64,000 nucleotides of DNA. It comes from Psychrobacter pygoscelis (lineage in GTDB: Bacteria; Pseudomonadota; Gammaproteobacteria; Pseudomonadales; Moraxellaceae). The first letter of the stretch is position 1; the number at the start of each line of letters is the position of its first letter. The stretch lies in assembly GCF_004335015.1 (NCBI RefSeq), contig NZ_RQRU01000005.1, positions 124,001 to 188,000 on the forward strand, read 5' to 3'. This document shows positions 54,099 to 62,040 of this stretch, piece by piece. The notes under the pieces were generated by a model. The model ran no database searches. It was not told the origin of the DNA and worked only from the letters and a program-made list of their open reading frames with translations. Both the position numbers and the translations under genes were made by a program.

Positions 54099-54859
54099 AC
54101 AACTGCCACCTTATGCCCATCGCTTGGATGGGTTAAAAGGTGCAGATGAATACCGAAGATTTGTTGCAATATTTCATGACACATGGTGCTCTCAACATCA
54201 CCAATATGGCATAACTTGCCTTGCTTAAGGGCGATAAACTCATCACAAAACTGCGCAGCTAGATTGATGTCATGTAGAATAATCACTACGCCAAGATCGT
54301 ATTCATCTACCAGCTGGCGGATCAATTTAATAACCTCAACCTGATACACCACATCCAGTGCTGCCAGTGGCTCATCAAGGAGCAAATAGCGAGTCTGCTG
54401 CGCTAAACACATCGCCAGCCACACTCGAGCACGCTCTCCGCCAGAAAGAGTAGCTACTGTACGATCGCTAAAGCGCTGCGTTTGTGTGAGCGCCATAGCA
54501 CGCTCGACTTCCCTATGGTCTTGCTCGCTAGGTTTTTGCAACCACTTTTGATGCGGATAGCGCCCCAGCATCACTAATTCTTCCACTGTAAAAGCAGCAG
54601 CATCTGGCAGTCTTTGCGGCAGATAGGCCACATCTCGAGCCAGTACCTTAGCTGGCAACTTATGGATGGGCTGATCATCCAACATGACCGACCCTTTGCT
54701 AGGCTCCATCTCTCCTGATAGTGCCTTAATTAAGGTAGACTTCCCCGATCCATTATGACCGATTAACGCATAGAGCTTGCCTGTCTCTATTTGCAAAGAC
54801 AGGTTATCCAGTAATGTATTGCCTTGACGGCTAAGAGACAATTGGTTGATCGACAGCAT
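54095..54859 (-). CDS. fhuC: Fe3+-siderophore ABC transporter ATPase
   Basis: A 254-residue ABC ATPase: Walker A GHNGSGKSTLIKAL, signature LSGGERARVWLAM, Walker B LLLDEPLAALD, and the H-loop IILHDINLAAQ. All are intact. It is the first gene of the operon; a Fur-type box lies about 45-65 bp upstream. The gene order C-D-B is that of E. coli fhu, without a receptor gene here. Confidence 0.94.
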   Translation of the reverse strand: MLSINQLSLSRQGNTLLDNLSLQIETGKLYALIGHNGSGKSTLIKALSGEMEPSKGSVMLDDQPIHKLPAKVLARDVAYLPQRLPDAAAFTVEELVMLGRYPHQKWLQKPSEQDHREVERAMALTQTQRFSDRTVATLSGGERARVWLAMCLAQQTRYLLLDEPLAALDVVYQVEVIKLIRQLVDEYDLGVVIILHDINLAAQFCDEFIALKQGKLCHIGDVESTMCHEILQQIFGIHLHLLTHPSDGHKVAVV

Positions 54860-54903
54860 AGATAATAGACTTAAAAGAAATTTATATTAAATATAACACT
54901 AAT

Positions 54904-54922
54904 AAAAATGATTATCATTAAT
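54904..54922 (-). promoter_or_regulatory. Fur box upstream of fhuC
   Basis: AATGATTATCATT is one base away from the core AATGATAATCATT of the Fur consensus; 14 of 19 positions match the full 19-base site. Confidence 0.75.
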
Positions 54923-55039
54923 TTATAGAACGACGGTAAAATTTAACTTTAATAAATCTAAACTTCTACTTCGTTACGACTTTTTAACCAATGTTAATTC
55001 ACTAATAATAGTAGTCAATAATATATAATATGAAGGTTT

Positions 55040-55058
55040 GATAATAATAATCATTTGA
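55040..55058 (+). promoter_or_regulatory. Fur box upstream of the siderophore-interacting protein gene
   Basis: GATAATAATAATCATTTGA matches 15 of 19 positions of the Fur consensus, 52 bp before the gene start. It is separate from the fhuC box. Confidence 0.75.
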
Positions 55059-55109
55059 GTTAAATTGACGACTATAATTTTTACGTAGTAATTAGGACAA
55101 TCCACCATC

Positions 55110-56243
55110 ATGAGCCACTCCTCTGAGCACAAAACCCCTCTCTCTTATCCTGAGAAATACAAATTTATTAGCCATGTGAATGAAGAGCATCAAGATGAGC
55201 TCGCCATGTTTGCTGAGGCTTTTACCGACTTAGCAATCGAAGCCACAACCCCTGTGAACATAAAGGAGGTTTTTGTTGAAGGAGTCGAATTAACGATACC
55301 GAATGAAGACCTGTCTACAGATCAATGCCGATTCGTCAAATTTGATCAGCCCATCCTTATTGCAGAAGACCTAAAAGCGCAATATATCGCGCTGATGCAA
55401 AAAGCAGCCAAAAAACTGGGTAAAAAGACCATAAAGCTACAAAATCAAGAGTTTACCGTTAAAGACAGCTATCTTGTGACGCCTAATATGCTGCGATTAG
55501 TCGTTACAGCGCCGCCCGCAACGCCACTATCACATCCTGGTTATGCTTATCTATTTGATCTTACCTCTCCAGCTTCAGCGACTGAACAACTTGCAGCTGC
55601 TGACACTGAGTCTACTCGCAAGCAGTGCTACTACACTCTACGCCGCGCGTGGCAACATGAAGAAGGTCAAAATAGTCCAGATGCTCAGAGCAATACCAGC
55701 CAACATCAAGGCGAAATAAGTGCTTGGATAGATGTCTATCTACATGGGGATACGCCAGGAGGCAACTGGGCAAGGAGCTTACAGAGTGGGGATAAAATCA
55801 CCAGTCTGCGCGACTATCCAGAGAAGATAGAGCATCTTAGTAATGGTCAATGCTTACTTATTGCAGATGAGACTTCATTACCAACGGTCGCACGGCTGCT
55901 TGAAGTCTGGCAAAATCCCATTGCACCAATAGTCTTTGCCATTACTAATGATGCCGAGGACAGCAAGTATCTGGAAAACCTTGAATTGCAAGAGGCCATG
56001 CGTCAGATGGATATCCGCCAACGCGCGATTATTATTCCCATTTTAAACTCGCCTGATATGGATCTGACCGCGCATATCAGTGAGCGCCTAGCCGAAGATC
56101 CAGACCTAGCAGCATTGACTATCGACAGAGTTTGGGGCGCCTTAGAAGCTGCTGATGCCAAGGCACTGCGAAAACGTCTTAAAGCTGAATTGGGCTTGAC
56201 TAGGCAAGATATGGTTCTCAAAGTGTATTGGCGGCGTCAATAA
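55110..56243 (+). CDS. Siderophore-interacting protein (FAD-dependent ferric-siderophore reductase) with DUF2470 domain
   Basis: A 377-residue soluble protein. Residues about 15-95 form a DUF2470 domain (FISHVNEEHQDELAMFAEAF). Then comes a ferredoxin-reductase-like FAD domain (SYLVTPNMLRLVV, YYTLRR, IDVYLHGDTPGGNWARSL) and the SIP C-terminal NAD(P)H domain ending VWGALEAADAKALRKRL and DMVLKVYWRR. Such proteins release iron from internalised ferric siderophore by reduction, which fits with the divergent fhuCDB operon. Between the FAD-binding motifs is a Gln/Ser-rich insertion of about 20 residues. It has its own Fur box and terminator. Confidence 0.93.
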   Translation: MSHSSEHKTPLSYPEKYKFISHVNEEHQDELAMFAEAFTDLAIEATTPVNIKEVFVEGVELTIPNEDLSTDQCRFVKFDQPILIAEDLKAQYIALMQKAAKKLGKKTIKLQNQEFTVKDSYLVTPNMLRLVVTAPPATPLSHPGYAYLFDLTSPASATEQLAAADTESTRKQCYYTLRRAWQHEEGQNSPDAQSNTSQHQGEISAWIDVYLHGDTPGGNWARSLQSGDKITSLRDYPEKIEHLSNGQCLLIADETSLPTVARLLEVWQNPIAPIVFAITNDAEDSKYLENLELQEAMRQMDIRQRAIIIPILNSPDMDLTAHISERLAEDPDLAALTIDRVWGALEAADAKALRKRLKAELGLTRQDMVLKVYWRRQ

Positions 56244-56263
56244 ACTACTAACTTATAGCGAAC

Positions 56264-56303
56264 TAAAAAAACCCGACCTAACTGGTAGTTAGATCGGGTT
56301 TTT
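56264..56303 (+). terminator. Terminator between the SIP gene and the RND pump
   Basis: ACCCGACCTAAC-TGGTAG-TTAGATCGGGT with A and T runs on its two sides; it can serve both convergent genes. Confidence 0.88.
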
Positions 56304-56409
56304 ACAGATTTGGTAACTTTACCATTGATACTCTTTCATATGACCATTCCTGTCCGCTAATACTATTGAGACCTTATTATCAAAGACGGCTATTTACAGT
56401 AGGCAATGC

Positions 56410-59400
56410 TTATATCTTTTGACTATCCGTATCTGTAACCATCTCATTAAACTCCTCTTTTTGCGGCCTGATCCATTTGCCAAACCAGTTAGACACATCA
56501 TCCATAAAAGTATAGACCGTAGGAATAACAATTAGGCTTAAGAAAGTTGAGGTTACTAGGCCGCCTAATACCGCTGCTGCCATAGGTTGCCGAAAAGTAG
56601 GATCAGCGTCGCCCCAACCAAATACGAGGGGCAGCATACCAGCCCCCATAGCCACAGTCGTCATAATGATAGGCTGCGCCCGCTTGTGACAGGCATCAAG
56701 TAAAGCCTCAAAGCGCGGTAGTCCACGATCTCGCTGGGCAAGGATGGCATAGTCAACGAGCAAAATCGAGTTCTTAGTGGCGATGCCCATTAGCATGATG
56801 AAGCCAATCATCGAGGGCATAGACAGGCTACTATTCGTCACGACCAACCCAACAAAAGCGCCACCGATGGATAGCGGTAAGGCCATTAAGATAGTGAAGG
56901 GCTGCAAGACTTTGCCAAATAGCAAAATAAGGACGCCAAAAATACAGACGATACCCACCGACATAGCAATGATAAAGCCGCTAAACAATTCGGCCATACT
57001 CTCTGCCTGACCTTGATCAATAACTGAGATAGAATCGGGTAATTGCTGTAAAGAAGGGGTGTTTTTCACCGCTTGGATCAGCTCTCCAAGCTCACCACTA
57101 GCAGCTTGGACAGAGATATTAATCGAGCGCTCACGATCGAATCTCAGCACCTCTGATGGCCCTGTTCCAAAGTTCAGATCTGCCACCTCTGCTACGCGAA
57201 CTCCGCTACCATCAACTCGGCTACTGGGAACAAATAAATCTCCCAGCTGGCTAACATTGTCTTTAGCTTCATCAGGCAAGCGAACGACGATAGGAATCTG
57301 TCTAGTATCAAGATTAAGTTTAGACAGTCGCTGTTCATAGTCACCGATGGTCGCCACGCGTAGCGTATCCGCGATGCCCTGAGTGGTGACGCCTTGATCC
57401 GCCATCGCTAGTCGATTCGGAATCACTGACAGCTCTTGGCGCGGTAAGCTACGATTACTAGTGACATCTCCTGCCATCGGTAACGCGCGAATATCTGCCA
57501 TCACGTGCTGTGCGGTCTGCTCTAATAAATGGGGGTTGGTACTGGTCAAGGCAAAGCTATACCCCGTATCACCGCCGCTAGACAACCCCACCTCAAATCT
57601 AGCACTAGGCACAGTGGTCAGCACGTCAGCAATCTGACGCTCGATATCTGTCTTAAATGCTCGCTCTGCTCGAGGTTCGAGCACTATATCTAGACTGGCG
57701 GCATTCTGAGCGCCGCCGCTTCGATCTCGGGAGTCTAGACTGGCAGCCTGAGGATCACCAATAGCACTAAGGACGCTTCGAACACCATCAACCTGCATCA
57801 CACGTTGTCGTGCCATCTCACTAATTCGCGCTGTGTCTGCTAGGCTGGCATCTGGGGTCAGTTCAATACCGACACGAGTCTGATCGACATCATTGTCTGG
57901 AATAAAGGTGGTCGGTAATAGCTTCACCAGACTTAATGAGCCTACAAACAACACTAGCGTCACCCCTAAGGTGATCCAGCGATACCGAATCGTCCAGCTG
58001 ACACAGTCTAGGTAAGTTTGCATCAGCCAGCTGTCTTTTTTACCGTGGTCTTTTTCAGGTTTTAGAATATAAGCTGCCATCATCGGCGTGATAAGACGCG
58101 CAACAAGGAGGGAGGCAAAAATTGCAATGGCTGCTGTCCAACCAAACTGCTGAAAAAACTGGCCCACCACCCCACTCATAAAGGCAGTCGGTAAAAAAAC
58201 CGCAATCAAAGTAAAGGTCGTGGCCACTACTGCTAAGCCAATCTCGTCAGCAGCTTCCATCGCTGCATCATACGGCGACTTGCCCATTCGCAGGTGGCGC
58301 ATGATATTTTCAATCTCAACAATTGCGTCATCGACGAGGACGCCAATCACTAGAGACAGTGCCAGTAAGCTGATAATATTTAAGCTAAAACCAAACACAT
58401 ACATGGCCAAAAAAGTAGGAATCACTGACAGAGGTAATGCGACAGCAGCGACGACCGTCGCGCGGACATTGCGTAAGAATAAGAACACCACAATGACCGC
58501 TAAGATACCACCCTCTATCAGCATTCTTAGCGAAGCATGATAGTCCTCTTCAATAGGGGTAGCACGGTCATAGACCTTATTAATGGTAAAGCCCGGCAGC
58601 TCCTTTTGCATCTTTGCCAGCTCAGCGTCTACTTTTTTGACGACATCCACTTCGCTAGCACCGCGCGCGCGGCTGACGTTAAACGCCACCACTGTCTGAC
58701 CATCGAGCAAGGCGATAGAATCTGGATCAGCGGCACCATCAGTAATGGTCGCCATACTACCAAGGCTTTGCGTGCCACCAGTCGGTACTGCAATCTGCAA
58801 GTCATTCAGCTCGCGCGCGTTTTGCACAGCGCCTAAGATACGAATGGTCTGCTTGCTGCTACCGACCTCTGCTTCACCGCCTGAAGTATCTTGTTGAATG
58901 CCAGTAATCTGCTCAGATAGCTGGCTGATTGGTAATTGCAGCGCATTTAAGCTAGGAGGATCTACAGCGACAGTGATTTGTCTCTCTAGACCCCCAACTC
59001 GACTAATACTACTCACACCTATAATATCTGATAGGCGCTTATTTATCGTATCGTCAACGAACCAAGATAAGTCCTCAACGCTCATACCTTCCGCTGCGAC
59101 TGAATAGGTTACAACGGGCAGTCCTGCGCTCGTTACTTTAGAAATAATAGGATCATTGGCGGCTGCCGGTAGATCTCCACGCACCTCCCCGATAGCAGAG
59201 CGTACGTCATCGACGGCTTCTTGAATGTCTTTTTCGAGGACGAACTCAGTCCCTACCGTCGCAGCACCGGTTTGCAAGGTAGTGTGCATGTGTTTCACGC
59301 CTTCGATACTGGCGATTTTGTTTTCTATTTTTTTGGCGACATCATTCTCAAGCTGGCTTGGCGCTGCACCAGGCAAAGTAACCGTCACTATAACTGCGGG

Positions 59401-59532
59401 AAAATCAATATCAGGGAATTGCTGCACTTTCATTTGCTTAAAGCCAAAAATGCCGCCCATCGTGAGTAGCACAAACAGCAATATAGCGACCAGTGGGTTC
59501 CTTATCGAGTAGGCCGAGACGTTTAAGCTCAT
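56410..59532 (-). CDS. RND-family multidrug efflux transporter (AcrB/HAE1 type)
   Basis: A 1040-residue inner-membrane proton-driven pump. The first span is followed by the family QQFPDIDFPAVIVTVTLPGA, two large periplasmic loops, and a total of about twelve spans. The proton-relay aspartates lie in VIGVLVDDAIVEIENIMRHL, and GIATKNSILLVDYA is in the second half. I chose the ATG at 59532, four bases after the adaptor stop, with AGGA upstream; the frame stays open to 59613 inside the adaptor gene. No outer-membrane factor gene is nearby, so it must use a TolC-like protein made elsewhere. Substrates cannot be read from sequence. Confidence 0.95.
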   Translation of the reverse strand: MSLNVSAYSIRNPLVAILLFVLLTMGGIFGFKQMKVQQFPDIDFPAVIVTVTLPGAAPSQLENDVAKKIENKIASIEGVKHMHTTLQTGAATVGTEFVLEKDIQEAVDDVRSAIGEVRGDLPAAANDPIISKVTSAGLPVVTYSVAAEGMSVEDLSWFVDDTINKRLSDIIGVSSISRVGGLERQITVAVDPPSLNALQLPISQLSEQITGIQQDTSGGEAEVGSSKQTIRILGAVQNARELNDLQIAVPTGGTQSLGSMATITDGAADPDSIALLDGQTVVAFNVSRARGASEVDVVKKVDAELAKMQKELPGFTINKVYDRATPIEEDYHASLRMLIEGGILAVIVVFLFLRNVRATVVAAVALPLSVIPTFLAMYVFGFSLNIISLLALSLVIGVLVDDAIVEIENIMRHLRMGKSPYDAAMEAADEIGLAVVATTFTLIAVFLPTAFMSGVVGQFFQQFGWTAAIAIFASLLVARLITPMMAAYILKPEKDHGKKDSWLMQTYLDCVSWTIRYRWITLGVTLVLFVGSLSLVKLLPTTFIPDNDVDQTRVGIELTPDASLADTARISEMARQRVMQVDGVRSVLSAIGDPQAASLDSRDRSGGAQNAASLDIVLEPRAERAFKTDIERQIADVLTTVPSARFEVGLSSGGDTGYSFALTSTNPHLLEQTAQHVMADIRALPMAGDVTSNRSLPRQELSVIPNRLAMADQGVTTQGIADTLRVATIGDYEQRLSKLNLDTRQIPIVVRLPDEAKDNVSQLGDLFVPSSRVDGSGVRVAEVADLNFGTGPSEVLRFDRERSINISVQAASGELGELIQAVKNTPSLQQLPDSISVIDQGQAESMAELFSGFIIAMSVGIVCIFGVLILLFGKVLQPFTILMALPLSIGGAFVGLVVTNSSLSMPSMIGFIMLMGIATKNSILLVDYAILAQRDRGLPRFEALLDACHKRAQPIIMTTVAMGAGMLPLVFGWGDADPTFRQPMAAAVLGGLVTSTFLSLIVIPTVYTFMDDVSNWFGKWIRPQKEEFNEMVTDTDSQKI

Positions 59533-59536
59533 AGTA

Positions 59537-60928
59537 TTATCCTGCTTGCGGTTTGGCTTCTGCACCATTTTCAGCGGACTCAAGATCAGCCACACGGACG
59601 ATATCGCCATCACTTAAGAAGCTACCACCTTGGCGCACAACGGCCACATTGTTAGGCAGCGGCTTGCTCACCACCACTTGATCACCTCGGCGCTCACCTA
59701 AGCTGACTTTTTCTTTTTTGATACGATAGATAGTATTGCCATTAGCATCTTGATCACGGTTGACTAACATGACGTAATCATAACCATCCTCAGTGACGAT
59801 AGCACTAACAGGTAGCACTTGCTTACCCTCTTGGCCAAGCATAAAGGTACCACGCTGATACATGCCAGCTCGGGTCAATGGACTGTCAGCTAGCGTAGCG
59901 AAGACACTAACTTGACGACTACCCTTCTCCGCTGTTGGAGCGATACGGCTGACTTGTCCCATCACACTTTTGTCATTCGGTAGGCTTACTTTGACTGGGG
60001 TGCCGACATTAATCTCGCCCAGCTTGTTAGGATCGACTTGGGCTTGCCACTCAAGCGTACCGTTTTCAATAATGGTAAATAATGGCGCTTGACCAGGCAT
60101 ACTGCCTACATTGGCACTCTTTTCACTAATGATACCGCTGACAGGGGCGATGACTTGAGCATTATTAAGGCTCAGCGTTTGATTATTAAGTCGAGCTTTG
60201 GCCGCTTCTACTGACGCCGCGGCTTGATTGGCCGTGGCGACATAACGATCCACTTCTTGTTGACTGACGGCATCAATCTCAAGCAAAGGTATGACACGCT
60301 CGGCGTCTGCTTTTGCCAGCTCTAGTCGCGTCGCAGCTTCTGCTAAGTCAGCTTGGGCTTGCGAGCGTTGCTGCTGCATGGCATCTGTGTCAAACACTGC
60401 CAACACTTGACCTTGCTTAACTCGGTCGCCCTCGTTCACCAATACACGTTCAATCGTCACCCCGTTGACCTTGCCAAATACCGTTGCGACATCTTTTGGC
60501 GCGATAGTACCATCAGCACTCAATGCATTCTCAACCACGCTCTGCTGCGGAGTAATAATCTCTACCGTCAATACAGGCTTTTGCGGCGGCGCTGCCTCAC
60601 TAGCATCTTGTGTCGCCCCCGCTAACGCTTCGGTATTCGTCGTTGGCTCTGTACTAGTACTTTGTGTGCTTTCTACGCTTTTGGCCGCTTGCTGCTCTCC
60701 CCAAAACTTCCCTGCTAATAGTCCAATGCCAAGCGTCAATAATATTAAGGGCAGCAGCCACTTCCAGCGCTGAGTCTGACTGGCAGTCTTCTTATAAGAC
60801 GGCGGCGCTACAGCAGACGGAGGTGTGGGTATCGACTTTTTAGACCACTGACCACTATCTACTAGTGCCTTATCTTCAGCACTTGATGATTGACCATCGG
60901 GTTTGGGCGTATTGGACTCTTGACTCAT
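59537..60928 (-). CDS. RND efflux periplasmic adaptor (membrane fusion protein)
   Basis: A 463-residue protein with a polar cytoplasmic N-terminus of about 55 residues, one membrane anchor (WLLPLILLTLGIGLLAGKF), a Ser/Thr/Ala linker, then lipoyl-like, helical-hairpin and beta-barrel domains (GKVNGVTIERVLVNEGDRVKQ; AQVIAPVSGIISEKS; VTEDGYDYVMLV). It links the inner-membrane pump to an outer-membrane channel. The ATG at 60928 has GAGAA upstream; the frame runs 18 codons further without support. It is the first gene of the two-gene pump operon. The long cytoplasmic tail is unusual for MexA-type adaptors, which are mostly lipoproteins. Confidence 0.93.
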   Translation of the reverse strand: MSQESNTPKPDGQSSSAEDKALVDSGQWSKKSIPTPPSAVAPPSYKKTASQTQRWKWLLPLILLTLGIGLLAGKFWGEQQAAKSVESTQSTSTEPTTNTEALAGATQDASEAAPPQKPVLTVEIITPQQSVVENALSADGTIAPKDVATVFGKVNGVTIERVLVNEGDRVKQGQVLAVFDTDAMQQQRSQAQADLAEAATRLELAKADAERVIPLLEIDAVSQQEVDRYVATANQAAASVEAAKARLNNQTLSLNNAQVIAPVSGIISEKSANVGSMPGQAPLFTIIENGTLEWQAQVDPNKLGEINVGTPVKVSLPNDKSVMGQVSRIAPTAEKGSRQVSVFATLADSPLTRAGMYQRGTFMLGQEGKQVLPVSAIVTEDGYDYVMLVNRDQDANGNTIYRIKKEKVSLGERRGDQVVVSKPLPNNVAVVRQGGSFLSDGDIVRVADLESAENGAEAKPQAG

Positions 60929-61427
60929 GGTATTCTCGCAAATGGCTGCGTAAGGTAACTTTAGTGAAATGAATAAAAGCAAACATTCGTAAATGCTAAA
61001 AATTATACTTCAATTGCTATAGTAATGCTCATGCAGGATGTAAAGTGTTAACTTAATAAAGAAGCAAAGGCATCTTTTGTTAGTTTTATTATAGCAATGA
61101 CTTAATTATAACTTTGGGTCAATACCAATACTCTATCACCAATGATCCCATTGTCATAATGCTGCCCCTAAGCCCTGTTACAACCTTCGATTTACGCGCT
61201 TACCGTTGTAACATAATCAAACCAATAGAATTTTTAACAATGCCGGTGCGGCCATTTTTACAGTCAGTCTTTACCGGCAATGGTTACTTTTATATTGACC
61301 GCTCGGGCAGACGCATTGAGCATTAACCACTTAATCAAGCTACCCTAAACCAGCTGATATTTTACTACTGTCAAAAAGCGCCAATAAGTTTAATAGCTTT
61401 TATCAAGCTTGATTATCTAGGAGGTCA
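60929..61427. other. Intergenic region upstream of the pump operon
   Basis: No gene can be supported. A plus-strand open frame ending at 61326 (starts at 61114 or 61159) has no ribosome binding site and no recognisable family. The AT-rich left part should hold the promoter of the pump operon. Confidence 0.45.
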
Positions 61428-62040
61428 TTGGTTGATCATCCTAAGGACTTTAAAGTAAACGACTTTGCTACGATAAAGCAGGTTAGCGCCAGCCACTCGC
61501 AGGCGACTGTCATTACTCAGACAGATGACGGTATGGAAGCTTGTCATATTCCGATGTACTGGCAAAAGAGCAGTAGCGACGCTGATGCAAACTTAGGTTA
61601 TCTACTTGGGCACATTGCCAAGATAAATTCATTGAATAATATCGCTGACCTTAAGCCGGACTGGTTAATCATTTTTCAGGACTCAGGTCATTATATTGTC
61701 CCTAATTGCTACCCAAGTAAGACTATTACCCCTAAAGAAGTCCCCTCGCGCAACTATCGCAGTATTCATGTGGCAGGTAAAGTAAGTCTATTCACCAAGC
61801 AAGAGGAATTAATTGAAATTCTGACGTAATTAACGATAGCTTATGAGGCAGTCCAGCCTACTCCACGGTCAATTAATGATGCCCCAGCAAGATATATTGA
61901 AGCAATATGCCGAGCGATAATCGGACACTACCGATACTCAAGCGCAGTTTCAATTAAGCCAAAATAAATCGGCGGAAAATAAGGCAGGTGTGATTGCAGG
62001 GCTTAAAGGACTAAATACGGTAGCTGAGGAAATCGGGTTT
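61428..62040 (+). pseudogene. PaiB-like FMN-binding regulator, broken
   Basis: The first 133 codons read as the N-terminal two thirds of a PaiB-family FMN-binding negative transcriptional regulator: HPKDFKVNDFATIKQV, GMEACHIPMYW, GYLLGHIAKINSL, WLIIFQDSGHYIVPNCYPSK, VPSRNYRSIHVAGKVSLF. A TAA at 61827-61829 stops it. The same frame then continues YEAVQPTPRSINDAPARYIE and AICRAIIG, and after a frameshift near 61923-61930 another frame gives DTQAQFQLSQNKSAENKAGV and IAGLKGL, the usual C-terminus. So one stop and one frameshift have broken it. AGGAGG is present but only three bases before the TTG start. Confidence 0.8.

Noticed and set aside
61114..61326. Plus-strand open frame of 70 codons upstream of the PaiB remnant
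   Set aside because: No ribosome binding site, no recognisable family, and isolated in AT-rich DNA; kept as non-coding.
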